The position numbers were made by a program, and so were the translations under genes. Positions 34,984 through 43,947 of a DNA stretch of 64,000 nucleotides are shown piece by piece. A model generated the notes under the pieces. That model had not been told where the DNA came from and made no database searches. It saw only the letters and a list, made by a program, of their open reading frames with translations. Within the stretch, counting starts at the first letter, position 1. The number at the start of each line of letters is the position of its first letter. The stretch comes from a bacterium HR11 (GTDB lineage: Bacteria > Acidobacteriota > HRBIN11), in contig BEHN01000002.1 in NCBI GenBank assembly GCA_002898535.1, forward strand, positions 62,001-126,000. Reading direction: 5' to 3'.

Positions 34984-35676
34984 ATGCCCCGTCTTGTTCG
35001 TCAGCTCCCATGGGTGGCCGTCGGCCTGCCGATGGCCGCGACCCTCCTCATCGCCGGTGTCGGGATCCTTCGCTCGAAGGATGACGGCAGCTCTGAAGGG
35101 GCGTGGGTCATGATGACCGTGTCTACGCGGGAAAGCCCCATCCGGTGGAATGGCCGTCCGATCTCCTATATCCGCTGTGACTTGGTGGGCCTCTACCTGG
35201 GTTTCAACGTCCGTGACCTCGGCTTTGTCGTCGTTTCGCCTCGGCCGTTTACCGGAGCCCAGGAGGCTGGCTTCTGGGAAGGACAAGTCTTGCATTTCAC
35301 GATCCCGGGCACCGGGACTTTCGAAATTCCGACAAAGAACCGACCCGACTCTCGGGTTCCCCTATGGGCCCGCTTGGACCCGACGTTTCCGAAGGGGAAT
35401 CCATCGGAACTCCAGTGCTATGCCTCCATTTTCGACCCCTTCCTCTGTGAGCCGGAGCTCTCGGGAGCTGAATGCAAGAAGCGCCATCTGGAGGTAGAAT
35501 CGGATACGATCCCGATGCTCCTTCGCCGGAGCCGGGGTGACGGCATGGTCCCGGTTCGGATGATGCCGGCCGGGGGTGTGACGATTCAAGCTTGTTGCGG
35601 CGCTTGTTGCGGACTGTGTTGTGGTACTATAGGCGGGGAATGCTGGGCGAGTGACACGACCCGCATACCCAGGTAA
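34984..35676 (+). CDS. Exported protein with C-terminal CCG-repeat cysteine cluster
   Basis: 230 aa, no recognised family. An N-terminal signal or anchor helix (LPWVAVGLPMAATLLIAGVGIL) is followed by a beta-rich body (about 40-195) with two separated cysteines. A striking tail follows at about 204-220: ACCGACCGLCCGTIGGEC, seven cysteines in 18 residues. The tail could bind a metal or cluster, form disulfides, or be post-translationally modified. A dedicated promoter and strong ribosome site precede it, and the ABC-2 export module starts 107 bp downstream on the same strand. The codons are less GC-biased than in neighbours, suggesting transfer. Confidence 0.75.
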   Translation: MPRLVRQLPWVAVGLPMAATLLIAGVGILRSKDDGSSEGAWVMMTVSTRESPIRWNGRPISYIRCDLVGLYLGFNVRDLGFVVVSPRPFTGAQEAGFWEGQVLHFTIPGTGTFEIPTKNRPDSRVPLWARLDPTFPKGNPSELQCYASIFDPFLCEPELSGAECKKRHLEVESDTIPMLLRRSRGDGMVPVRMMPAGGVTIQACCGACCGLCCGTIGGECWASDTTRIPR

Positions 35677-35782
35677 GGAATCGGAGGCCCGAACCTATCC
35701 GGGCGGCTGGGGCTCGACTCCTGGAGACAGACTACCGGCCGCCCGGAGGGTCGGACCTGTATTGGCGGGACAGGGGGCGGGC

Positions 35783-37258
35783 ATGTTCCGCATAATTTCC
35801 AAGGAGCTCTTGGAGGCCCTCGTCAGCTACCGGTTGGCCGCCGCCGTGGTCCTCTGCCTGCTGATGATTCCCCTGAGCCTGTATATCCACGCCCAGGACT
35901 ATCGTCAGCGGTGGTCCTTCTATGAGGCTTCTCGGGCCAACTATCAGGAGCGGGCCCGGGGGCATGTGGGACCGGAGCTTCAGGCCGAGGGGTACCGTCC
36001 GCCGTCGCCGTGGCTGTGGGTCGCCAGCGGACTGGAGCCGGTCCTGCCGACGAAGGTCGTGGTCTCCCGGGAAGGCGGCGTCCAGGTCCGGCACGAGGGG
36101 GAGGTCTCGAACCCCCTGGCCCTCGTCTTTGGGCCGGCGGACCTGGCGTTCATCGTCGGCGCCGTCCTCTCGCTGTTGGCGATGGTCTTTACGTTCGACA
36201 GCATCGCCGGCGAGAAGGAGCGGGGCACGCTGGGTCTGCTGATGGCCCAGCCGGTGGCCCGCTGGCAGGTCCTCCTGGGCAAGGTCCTGGGCGCTTACGT
36301 CTTACTCCTGGTCCCGACGGTCCTGGGCGGGATCGTCGGCCTGATCGCTCTGATCCTGACGGGTTCGGCGGCAGTCCTGCAGGGTCCTTATGGGGCGGCG
36401 GCGCTGGGCCTGGTCTTTGGGATGACGCTCCTTTTCCTGCTGGCCATGGTGGCCCTGGGCGTCTTCGTTTCGGCCCGGACCGTTCGCTCGACGACGGCCC
36501 TGGTGACGCTCCTGCTCCTGTGGACCCTCATGGTCTTGGTCGTCCCCAAAGTCAGCCCGATGGTCGCCGCCGTCGTGTATCCCGTCGAGTCGCCCCAGGT
36601 GCATGACCTCCGGAAACAGCTCGTCCGGCAGAATATCACTCAGGAGTGGGAGCGGGCCCGGCGGGAGCTCTTCGACCGGACGCTCCTGGGATTTGGCCTG
36701 GACCCCAAGGAAAGGGGTTGGGACGTGATGTACGCTAAAGAAGGAGGGCTCCTGCAGGTTCGGCAGGCTTACGAGGACGCCCGTCAGAATCTCGACCGGG
36801 TCTTTGAGGGCCGGCTTCAGGCCGAGCTGGACCGGCTGGAGCAGGACTACGTCAACCGGCGCAACGTGCAGGTCCGCATCGCCCGCCGTCTGGCCCGTCT
36901 GTCGCCGGTCAGTTGCTATGCGTTGGTCCTCACGGAGGTGGCCGGGACGGGCGTCACGGCCGTCGATACCCTGCGGGCGAACGCCCGGCGGTTTCTCACG
37001 GAGGTCTGGGACCAGGTATACAGCAAATGGATCCTCCACTGGTACGGTTCGGCCGCCGGCGGGTACATGAGCATTCGGACAGAAATCGTGAAGGGCTTTG
37101 ACCCGAAGCAGGCACCGGTCCCCCACCTGCGATACCAGTGGGCGGCCTGGCCGGAGGTCTGGCAGGCGATATGGGTGGACGTCCTCCTGCTGGGCTTTTA
37201 CGCCGTGGCCTTCCTGGCCGGGGCCTATGTCAGCTTTCTACGATATGACGTGCGTTAG
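35783..37258 (+). CDS. ABC-2 type transporter permease
   Basis: 491 aa. One N-terminal membrane helix (LAAAVVLCLLMIPLSLYI) is followed by an extracytoplasmic part, then a cluster of five helices (about 130-300: LAFIVGAVLSLLAMVFTFD, EKERGTLGLLMAQPVARWQ, and so on), another external region of about 170 residues (300-455), and a last helix before SFLRYDVR. SIAGEKERGTL is a hallmark of ABC-2 permeases of the NosY/DUF3526 type. It forms one transcript with the following NEW3 protein (14-bp overlap) and ATPase. Confidence 0.9.
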   Translation: MFRIISKELLEALVSYRLAAAVVLCLLMIPLSLYIHAQDYRQRWSFYEASRANYQERARGHVGPELQAEGYRPPSPWLWVASGLEPVLPTKVVVSREGGVQVRHEGEVSNPLALVFGPADLAFIVGAVLSLLAMVFTFDSIAGEKERGTLGLLMAQPVARWQVLLGKVLGAYVLLLVPTVLGGIVGLIALILTGSAAVLQGPYGAAALGLVFGMTLLFLLAMVALGVFVSARTVRSTTALVTLLLLWTLMVLVVPKVSPMVAAVVYPVESPQVHDLRKQLVRQNITQEWERARRELFDRTLLGFGLDPKERGWDVMYAKEGGLLQVRQAYEDARQNLDRVFEGRLQAELDRLEQDYVNRRNVQVRIARRLARLSPVSCYALVLTEVAGTGVTAVDTLRANARRFLTEVWDQVYSKWILHWYGSAAGGYMSIRTEIVKGFDPKQAPVPHLRYQWAAWPEVWQAIWVDVLLLGFYAVAFLAGAYVSFLRYDVR

Positions 37259-38756
37259 GCGCTTTCGTCCGTGCCGGTCTCCTCGAGGCGCCTGGGTCGG
37301 TCGGTGGGGGATTCTTTGGGCTCTCGGGCTCCTCCTGGGATGGCTCCCGGGATGGGCGCTCCCGGCGAGGGCGCAGGACGTTCAGAAGGTCTTCCAGCTC
37401 CAGCGGGCCCAGATTCAACTCGACGAGGCCCGGAGGGACTACGAGCGGGCCGTCCGGATGCGGGAGGTCGGCCTCATCTCGGAGGAAGACTTTTCTCGTA
37501 AAGAAGCCGCTTACCGGCGGGCCCAGGTCGAGTTCCAGGCGGCCTTCCTCGAGGCCCTCGGCGGCCTCCATCGGGTCCTCGTGACGGCTTCCCAGAAGTG
37601 GGTCGACGGCCGGGGCCGGATCCACGTCCGGGTCGTCCTCCGGCACGTCGGGCCCGACGCGGACCTGTGGCGGCGTCTGGACCTCGGAGACAACCCGCTC
37701 CCGGTGCCCTTAGAACTGCGAGACGTCTATGTGTCGCTCCTTCAGGACGGTCTCGTCGTGTCGGACCCCTATCAAGTGCGGATTCCCCTCCTGTCGCCGG
37801 GTCAGACCGTCAGCGTGGACTTCGGCCTCCTGAAGGACGCCGAGGCCGTCGAGGTCCTGCTCCTGTACGCCGGTCGGGAAGACCGTCAGAAGGTCCTCCT
37901 GATGCAGGTCGCCGCCCAGGGCGTGCGGGTCACGGTCACGCCGCCCTCTCAGGAGGCCGACCTCGGGGGGACGGCCGCCTGGGAGGTCGGCCTGGAGCGC
38001 TTTGCGGGGGCCGACCCCGTGTGCCACCTGCGGGTCGTCGGTCTTCCGGCCGAGGTCGCCGCCGAGTTCCTCGACCCTCAAACGTCGGCCCGGTGGACGC
38101 AGGTTCGGTTCCCCGAGGGCGTCACGACCCTGCGGTTGACCCTGCGGCTTCATCTGCCGCCGGAGCCGACCGAGCGGATTCGACCAGACCGACCCGTCCG
38201 CTGGGCCGTCCTGTGCCTGCCGGAAGCCGAGGCCGCCCGGCTTCCGACGGCGTCGGACCTTGCGGACCTCGAGCGGACCGGACTCCGAAGCCCCTGGGCC
38301 GTCGTCGAGGTCATCCCCCGGGGCATCGGTCGGCTGGCCGTCGAGATACCGAACTTCTATCACGTCGTTCGGCCGGGCCAGCCGGCTGAAGTCGAGCTCA
38401 CCGTCCAGAACGCCGGGACCCGCCGCGTGGATGACGTGCGGTTGCCGGTCCAAGTCCCCCTGGATTGGCGCTTTGAGGTCGTCCCGCCGTCGATTCCTTC
38501 CCTGGAGCCGGCCGCCGCGGCGCGGGTCCGTCTTCGGCTGTGGCCGCCCCGAGACGTGCCGATGGGGGACTACGAGGCTCGACTCCGGGCGGAGGCCGTA
38601 TCCGTCGGCCGGCCGGTCACGACCGACGAGAAGGTCCTCCGGATTCACGTGACGGGTCGTTCCGGCGGATGGGGGCTGGGGCTTCTCATCGTGGCCCTCG
38701 TGGGCCTCTGCCTGGGGATCGTCCTGTGGGGGATCCGGCTGACCCGTCATCACTGA
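37245..38756 (+). CDS. Exported coiled-coil/NEW3-domain protein anchored at its C-terminus
   Basis: 503 aa. A Sec signal (WGILWALGLLLGWLPGWALPARA) is followed by an alpha-hairpin (about 45-105) with LISEEDFSRKEAAYRRAQ as in periplasmic adaptor/TolC-type hairpins, then several Ig-like beta domains. The last of these (about 390-470) resembles NPCBM-associated NEW3, with a final membrane helix (GLLIVALVGLCLGIVLWGI). It sits between the ABC permease and ATPase genes, so it is probably the periplasmic part of that exporter. Start 37245 is the first ATG before the signal peptide. Confidence 0.75.
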   Translation: MTCVRRFRPCRSPRGAWVGRWGILWALGLLLGWLPGWALPARAQDVQKVFQLQRAQIQLDEARRDYERAVRMREVGLISEEDFSRKEAAYRRAQVEFQAAFLEALGGLHRVLVTASQKWVDGRGRIHVRVVLRHVGPDADLWRRLDLGDNPLPVPLELRDVYVSLLQDGLVVSDPYQVRIPLLSPGQTVSVDFGLLKDAEAVEVLLLYAGREDRQKVLLMQVAAQGVRVTVTPPSQEADLGGTAAWEVGLERFAGADPVCHLRVVGLPAEVAAEFLDPQTSARWTQVRFPEGVTTLRLTLRLHLPPEPTERIRPDRPVRWAVLCLPEAEAARLPTASDLADLERTGLRSPWAVVEVIPRGIGRLAVEIPNFYHVVRPGQPAEVELTVQNAGTRRVDDVRLPVQVPLDWRFEVVPPSIPSLEPAAAARVRLRLWPPRDVPMGDYEARLRAEAVSVGRPVTTDEKVLRIHVTGRSGGWGLGLLIVALVGLCLGIVLWGIRLTRHH

Positions 38757-38769
38757 GGGAGGCTCGCCG

Positions 38770-39525
38770 ATGCTGAAGGCCGAGGGTCTGACCAAGGTCT
38801 ATGAAGACGGGACGCAGGCCCTGATCGATTTCCACGTCGAGGTCCGGAATGGAGAAGTCTACGCCCTCCTGGGAGCCAACGGGGCCGGCAAGACGACGGC
38901 TCTCCACCTCTTCCTGGGCCTTCTGCCGCCGACGTCGGGGACGGCTTATGTCAACGGCATCGACGTGCGGGTCGCCCCGGCCGAGGCCAAGCGGTGCCTG
39001 GCCTACATCCCGGAAAACGTGCGGCTCTATGACGGCCTGACGGCGCTTCAGAATCTGGACTTCTTCGCCCGCCTGGGCCGGACGGCGCCGCCCGACCCGG
39101 CAGTCTACGCCGAGGCCCTGCGACGGGTCGGGCTGGACGAGCGGGACTGGCACCGACGGGTCCGCCACTTCTCGAAGGGGATGCGCCAGAAGCTGGCCCT
39201 GGCCATCGCCTTCGTCCGGCAGGCCGACCACCTGCTCCTGGACGAGCCGACGGCCGGCCTGGACCCCCAGGCGACGGCGGAACTCCTGGCGCTCCTCCGC
39301 CAGTTTCGGGACGAGGGCCGGGCCATCCTGATGGCGACCCATGACGTCTTCCGGGTCAAGGCCCTCGCCGACCGGGTCGGCATCCTGAAGGCGGGCCGGC
39401 TCGTCGCCGAGTACGGCCGGTCCGAATTCCTCCACGAGGACCTGGAGGCCCTCTACCTGCGGTTCATGACCCTCGAAGCGGCGGCCCCGTCGTCGGGCGG
39501 TCCGGCAGACCGGCCGGTCTCGTGA
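38770..39525 (+). CDS. ABC transporter ATP-binding protein
   Basis: 251 aa. Walker A is GANGAGKTTALH (about 37-48), the signature is HFSKGMRQKLALAIAF (ABC-2 exporter form), Walker B is LLLDEPTAGLDP, and the switch His is in MATHDVFRV. CcmA/NatA/NosF-type ATPase, pairing with the permease two genes upstream. The exported cargo is not evident. Confidence 0.95.
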   Translation: MLKAEGLTKVYEDGTQALIDFHVEVRNGEVYALLGANGAGKTTALHLFLGLLPPTSGTAYVNGIDVRVAPAEAKRCLAYIPENVRLYDGLTALQNLDFFARLGRTAPPDPAVYAEALRRVGLDERDWHRRVRHFSKGMRQKLALAIAFVRQADHLLLDEPTAGLDPQATAELLALLRQFRDEGRAILMATHDVFRVKALADRVGILKAGRLVAEYGRSEFLHEDLEALYLRFMTLEAAAPSSGGPADRPVS

Positions 39526-39604
39526 CTGTTATGGCATCGGACCGGCCTTTCCCGTGGCCCGAAAAGTACGATTTTCAGGCTTCGTGACGACGGACGGGGC
39601 CGGT

Positions 39605-39656
39605 CCCCCGTCTTCCGTCTTCGGCCGACCGGAGACCGGAGACAGAAGACCGGGGG
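39605..39656. terminator. Hairpin between convergent ABC ATPase and phosphorylase-like genes
   Basis: CCCCCGTCTTC (39605-39615) pairs with GAAGACCGGGGG (39645-39656) with one bulge, plus an inner GTCT/AGAC pair. There is no T-run, but the location between convergent ends fits a bidirectional terminator. Confidence 0.5.
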
Positions 39657-39674
39657 CGTCACGACGTTACGAGG

Positions 39675-40406
39675 TCACGGATCTTGAAAAACCGTCTTCC
39701 TCGAGGGGTCCGAAAACGGCGGGCTCATTCCCCGGCCGGACCAAGCAGGCCCTTCCGAGAAGGGGCCGCACCACAGCCTCCGCAAGGCCCGTTCGATACG
39801 GTCCGCACGCCGTTCCAGGAGGACCCGGCGGCGCTCAAGGCGCCAAGCCGGGTCGTCCGGCAACGTCCGTTCCTGGACCGTATCCAGGATCCAGAGGAGG
39901 ACGCCGACGGGGCTATATCTTTGGATGACCTCCAGCCAATGTTCGCCTTCCGGCCGGACGGCCCACGCCCCGGTCGGCCGATAGAGGGCCTGCCGTTGAC
40001 GGGGCGTCCCGGGTACAGGGGACGCGACCAGGAGAGGCGCCGCCACGACCCCGACGCCGAGTTCGATCCCCGGGACCGGGTCGGGCCACAGCGCTGCAGA
40101 GACCCCGGAAGTTGAGCCCTCGATGACCGCCGTGGCCATCAGGACGTCCCCGACGGCCAGGGAAGGACTCAGGGCATGGGCATAACCCGTCAGGACGCGC
40201 CCGACGGCGTTTCGCAGGAAGGTCGCCCCCCGTAGAGGCCCGCGACTGAGCTCCATCACCCAGAGTCCGACGGCCGGACCGTCGGACCGGACCCAGTGGA
40301 AGTAGCCCCATCGGGAGACCCCGCAGTCACAGGGAAGCCACAGGCCATACCGGCGGACGACCGCCGCTTCATCGGCGGCCTCACATATGACCCAGCCCAC
40401 GTGCAT
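39675..40406 (-). CDS. Divergent nucleoside-phosphorylase-superfamily-like protein
   Basis: 243 aa. The order GYAHALSPSLAVGDVLMATAVIEG, ASPVPGTPRQRQALYRPTGAWAV, and IQRYSPVGVLLWILDTVQERTLPDD mirrors the PNP/UDP phosphorylase-type fold, where SFGVAGGL-, GDLV-, K-ALY-x-TGA-AVDME and D-ADRSLP elements occur. The usual catalytic E-x-E of the ME(S/T) region reads RPEGEHW, so substrate and activity are unclear; HpnG-like or MTA nucleosidase-like relatives are possible. A basic low-complexity tail follows residue 200. Confidence 0.5.
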   Translation of the reverse strand: MHVGWVICEAADEAAVVRRYGLWLPCDCGVSRWGYFHWVRSDGPAVGLWVMELSRGPLRGATFLRNAVGRVLTGYAHALSPSLAVGDVLMATAVIEGSTSGVSAALWPDPVPGIELGVGVVAAPLLVASPVPGTPRQRQALYRPTGAWAVRPEGEHWLEVIQRYSPVGVLLWILDTVQERTLPDDPAWRLERRRVLLERRADRIERALRRLWCGPFSEGPAWSGRGMSPPFSDPSRKTVFQDP

Positions 40407-40504
40407 AGCCTATCCCATAGCGGCCAGACCCCGCTCTCGGGTGAGCCGAAGCGGGATGAGAATGCCCATCGGCCTAACTGCCTATCCGCCGAATTCCCGA
40501 ACGG

Positions 40505-40915
40505 CTACGGCCTCCCCGGTCGAACGACCTCGACCCGGACCGGGACGACGCCCTTGTCGACCATCCCCAAGGCCCGGGCGGCCCCGTATGAAAGGTCAAT
40601 GATCCGGTCGGGTCGATGCGGTCCCCGGTCGACGATGCGGACGATGACGGTCTGGCCGTTTTCCAGGTTCGTCACCCGGACGTAGGTCCCGAACGGGAGC
40701 GTCGGATGGGCCGCCACGTAAGCATACATATCAAAGACCTCGCCGCTGGCCGTCTGCTGACCATGCCGCTCCGGACCATACCACGAGGCCAGACCCACAA
40801 GGGGCGTCCCGACTTCCGTCCACCGAGGCCCCCGACCGGCGCATCCGGCGACTATAACCAGGGTCAGGCCGAAAAGCCCGATGGCCTTGACTGGCCCCCA
40901 CTGAATCTGCCACAC
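40505..40915 (-). CDS. rlpA: RlpA-family lipoprotein (septal ring lytic transglycosylase type)
   Basis: 136 aa. The DPBB domain has GLASWYGPERHGQQTASGE, the FGTYVRVTNLENGQ segment, and VRIVDRGPHRPDRIIDLSYG with the catalytic-site Asp. A GTG start at 40915 is set by GGAGG 6-10 nt upstream, giving a signal ending at the lipobox IVAGC. There is no SPOR domain. Length is short, DPBB only. Confidence 0.92.
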   Translation of the reverse strand: MWQIQWGPVKAIGLFGLTLVIVAGCAGRGPRWTEVGTPLVGLASWYGPERHGQQTASGEVFDMYAYVAAHPTLPFGTYVRVTNLENGQTVIVRIVDRGPHRPDRIIDLSYGAARALGMVDKGVVPVRVEVVRPGRP

Positions 40916-41209
40916 GCTCACCCTCCACACGAATGAGGATTCGGGCCGGATCCTGGGGAGGGATATAAGATGCAGGATACAGGACGCTGGATGCAAGATG
41001 CGGGATAGGGGAGCGGGGCGTCGAATCCAAAGTCCGCCCTTTAGAGCGGGGGCCTCGAAAGGGGGGCAAGGCAGGTACCGGGGTTCAGGCGTCGGGTCGC
41101 AGATTCTACCGGGATTCGATGCTGGGTATGGAGCCCGAACCTAACACCCAGCATCTAACGCCTATAATACGCATCCTGGATCTCGCATCATATTCTGAAT
41201 CCTGATTTA
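40916..41209. repeat. ~290-bp gap between rlpA and actF with heptamer repeats
   Basis: Units such as GGATGCAAGATGCGGGATAG (about 40988-41007) and TATAAGATGCAGGATAC near 40964, and on the other side CATCCTGGATCTCGCATCAT (41168-41187), are diverged 7-bp repeats. No gene. Confidence 0.6.
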
Positions 41210-42481
41210 CTATTCACCATTCGCTATGCGCGCCTCTCGGTAAGGTTCGACGGCGGGAGGGGGAAACCACCGGGCCAAGGCGAGGAACGACAAGCCATAG
41301 GCGCCCAGAAAGCCTATCGTGATCAGGATCTCCGGCCATCCAAAGGGGAGCGTCCCGCCGGGAATGGCCTCCCGCCCCAAGGAGGGAACGACCAGGAGGT
41401 ACCGTTCCATCCACATCCCGACGGCTACGACGGCGCACAGGGTGAACAGGCCCCATGGCCGCCGCTTCAGCGCCCGACTCAAGCCGGCGACGAAGGGAAC
41501 GACGAAGCCGAGCACCAGGACGGCCTTCGCCCAGAAGGCCCACGGTGCCGTCTCCGTCCGCAAAATCACGAATCCCGTCTCCTCTGGCAGGTTGCCGTAC
41601 CAGATGGGCAGATACTGAGACCAAGCGAGATAGGCCGTCAGCAGACAGAAGCCGAACACGAGCTTCCCCAGGTCGTGAAACTGGTCGGCTGTAAAGGGGG
41701 ACGCCGGCCCCATCCTCCGGTGAAGCCCGACGGTCGCCAGGCCGAGGACGGCCAGGCCCGCATACAGATTCCCCACGAAGAAGTAGCCCCCGAAGAGAGT
41801 GCTCGACCACGTGGGGTCCAGAGACATCACCAGGTCCCAGGCCAGCAGGGTGAAGACGACACCGTACAGGATGAGGACGGCGGCCGCCAGGACGGTGGTC
41901 TGTCGGTGCCGGCGGGCCGCCGTCCGGTCCAGCGCTCGGACGATTTCCGTCTCCCAGAGGGTTTCTACGCTTGAGGGCGTCGCCGTCCCGGGGTCCGAGC
42001 CGGAAGCCCGGAATGCCGGCACCGGAAGCCAACTTCGGTACACGAGCCCTAAGCTTACGCCGTAGAGGACCAGCAGGCCCAGGCCGTCCCGCAAGAAGAG
42101 GAACGGGACGTTCAGCCACCACGTCTTGTCGGAGGCCGGCGTCCGGACCCACGGGAAGAGGACCTCCCGACCCAAGTACAGGACCCAGAACAGGAGGAAG
42201 GAGACCGGCAGGAAGGCCGCATTCGCCTCGGCCACCCGTCGCACGAAGCGGCTCCACCGGGCACCTGTCAGGTGCCAGACGGCGGCCCACACGACGCCGG
42301 CCTGGGCGACGCCCGACCAGAAGAGGAAATTCACGAGGAACGCCGACCAGGCCCGCAGACGGGCTGGCCCCGCCGCCCCGACGATGAAGGCCGTCGTCCC
42401 TACGACCAATAGACCCAGCAGGCCGCCGATAATCCAAGCCGGCCATTCAGGTACCGATGGGACTCGAGCTCGCTGATTCAC
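41210..42481 (-). CDS. actF: Alternative complex III subunit F (membrane quinone-site homologue)
   Basis: 423 aa, ten membrane helices. ActF is an NrfD-like integral subunit of the quinol:cytochrome c oxidoreductase. Typical segments are FLFWSGVAQAGVVWAAVWHLTGARW, AWDLVMSLDPTWSSTLFGGYF, and SQYLPIWYGNLPEET. The start overlaps the actE stop (ATGA). Shorter in the N-terminus than ActC, as expected. Confidence 0.9.
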   Translation of the reverse strand: MNQRARVPSVPEWPAWIIGGLLGLLVVGTTAFIVGAAGPARLRAWSAFLVNFLFWSGVAQAGVVWAAVWHLTGARWSRFVRRVAEANAAFLPVSFLLFWVLYLGREVLFPWVRTPASDKTWWLNVPFLFLRDGLGLLVLYGVSLGLVYRSWLPVPAFRASGSDPGTATPSSVETLWETEIVRALDRTAARRHRQTTVLAAAVLILYGVVFTLLAWDLVMSLDPTWSSTLFGGYFFVGNLYAGLAVLGLATVGLHRRMGPASPFTADQFHDLGKLVFGFCLLTAYLAWSQYLPIWYGNLPEETGFVILRTETAPWAFWAKAVLVLGFVVPFVAGLSRALKRRPWGLFTLCAVVAVGMWMERYLLVVPSLGREAIPGGTLPFGWPEILITIGFLGAYGLSFLALARWFPPPAVEPYREARIANGE

Positions 42482-42960
42482 GGAGATGTCCCCTTACGCT
42501 GGAGGGATCGGACATAGCTCAGCACGGCCCAGGTCTCCGCCGGCGACAGGACCTCCCGGTAGGGCGGCATGACGACGCCCCCGCCCCGAATGGTCTCGTA
42601 AAGCGAAGCGTCCTTCTTGCGGCCGACGAACTGACCCGTGATGTCATAGGGCCGGGACTTCAGTTTCTTGGCGACCGGGCCCGTGCCCTTCGCGTCCGGA
42701 CCGTGACAGACGATGCAGTACGTCCGAAAGAGCTGGCGGCCCGTCTCGACGGCCGCCGGTGCGACGGCCGTCGGACCCCGCTGCCAGGCCGCCGGCTGAG
42801 GGACGGTCCCCGCCGGCGGCAGGGGCATCCAGGCCTCAAAGGGCCGGACGGCCGGCTGTTCGACCATGTCCCGGCTCCAGGGCCAGCCGAAGACAAATCC
42901 GGCCATCAGGCCCAGGCCGAGGGCCGGTAATCCGAGTCGCACGAGTCTACGGAACCTCAA
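42478..42960 (-). CDS. actE: Alternative complex III subunit E, mono-haem cytochrome c
   Basis: 160 aa with an N-terminal signal anchor (LVRLGLPALGLGLMAGFVFG), one CIVCH haem site (about residue 85), and a distal Met in GGGVVMPPYRE. It delivers electrons to the terminal oxidase side. I propose TTG 42960 as start because AAGGGAAG lies upstream and the signal anchor begins there; a longer in-frame start is possible. Confidence 0.88.
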   Translation of the reverse strand: MRFRRLVRLGLPALGLGLMAGFVFGWPWSRDMVEQPAVRPFEAWMPLPPAGTVPQPAAWQRGPTAVAPAAVETGRQLFRTYCIVCHGPDAKGTGPVAKKLKSRPYDITGQFVGRKKDASLYETIRGGGVVMPPYREVLSPAETWAVLSYVRSLQRKGTSP

Positions 42961-43449
42961 GGCATGCTTCCCTTTAAGATTCGGGGATTCCGATCCTAAG
43001 TCCTGGCCTTGGCCATCCACACCCATCGGGGCATCTCTTCAGCCCCTTCCCACGACAGAGGCCCTCCCTTTCGCCCGCGGGCCCTCCCCCGCCGCCACCG
43101 CCGAAACTCCGTGCTTCCACCACCAGGTAGACGCCCCCCGCCCACCCGCTCACGGGACTCCGGCGTACGGCCACCCGCCAGACCAGACGTCCTGACGCGC
43201 GCATCCGCCGCCTGCTGGCGGCACGTCGGGTCTTCTTCAACAAGTTCCGTGCCATCGATTCGGGCCGCTTCCCAGACCCCAAAACGTCTCCCCTGCAACC
43301 CGGCCGAGCCTCCAAGTGTCTACGTCCATAGACATCGTGTTTAACCGGCTAAACAAGGCCGGACTGCCCAAGCCCGGCCCCGCACCTCCGTAGGGGCCAA
43401 AAGTGTCGTTTAGAACGAACAAAGGTGGACGGTTCGATTCTGCCCCGGG
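42961..43449. other. 490-bp gap between actE and actD, no recognised gene
   Basis: ACT operons usually have D and E adjacent. The minus strand can encode a basic 93-residue frame (43255-42974, MARNLLKKTRRAASRRR...) with a weak GGAAG site, but it has a poly-Gly run and no family resemblance, so I do not call it. A GGCCGG/CCGGCC hairpin is at about 43361-43383. No haem motif, tRNA or known structured RNA was found. Confidence 0.5.
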
Positions 43450-43947
43450 TCAGATCGGGGCTACCTCCTCGGCACCGGCGTTTTGCAAAATCACTTGCAC
43501 GACGGACTGGCGGTCCGCAGGACACGGCACGAAGACGCCGAAGCGGTCCTCGGCCAGTCTCGGGTCGTAGGCCGCCGGAACCCCTCGCCTCGGTAGACGG
43601 CTGTGGACCAGGAACCCGACCAGGGTCCCCAGGGCACCCAAGAGGATCGTCAGTTCGAAGGCGATGACGATGAACGGCGGAATCGACACGATGGGCTTGC
43701 CGCCCGTCGGAATCGGCCAGTCCAGGGACGTCCCGACCGTCAGAGCGAAGCCGCCGAGGCACCCCAAGAGGCCGCCGACCAGCGTCCACAGCCGCACGGG
43801 GCTGGGCCGTTCGTCCAGCACGGCCAGGACCGACGGGTCCGGTACGGGCAGGAAGACCGTGACGTCCCGAAAGCCGGCCCGCCGCAGGTCTTGCACGGCC
43901 CGGCCGACGGCGGCCGCTTCGGTGAAAATGCCGCGGACGACCATCAT
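43450..43947 (-). CDS. actD: Alternative complex III subunit D (DUF3341)
   Basis: 165 aa. The N-terminal ferredoxin-like part (MVVRGIFTEAAAVGRAVQDLRRAGF, VTVFLPVP) is followed by two membrane helices with the DUF3341 pattern (GGLLGCLGGFALTVGTSLDWPIPTGG and IPPFIVIAFELTILLGAL). ATG 43947 or 43944 fits the family start; upstream codons come from repeat-rich DNA. Confidence 0.92.
   Translation of the reverse strand: MMVVRGIFTEAAAVGRAVQDLRRAGFRDVTVFLPVPDPSVLAVLDERPSPVRLWTLVGGLLGCLGGFALTVGTSLDWPIPTGGKPIVSIPPFIVIAFELTILLGALGTLVGFLVHSRLPRRGVPAAYDPRLAEDRFGVFVPCPADRQSVVQVILQNAGAEEVAPI

Noticed and set aside
42974-43255. Possible 93-aa basic protein on the minus strand between actD and actE
   Set aside because: Only a weak ribosome site, a poly-Gly run and no family resemblance; spurious open frames are common at this GC content.
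43400-43450. GGTTCGATTCTGC on the + strand looked like a tRNA or tmRNA T-arm
   Set aside because: The flanking bases do not form a T-stem, no acceptor stem or anticodon arm can be drawn, and no tmRNA tag sequence (AANDN-like) is nearby.
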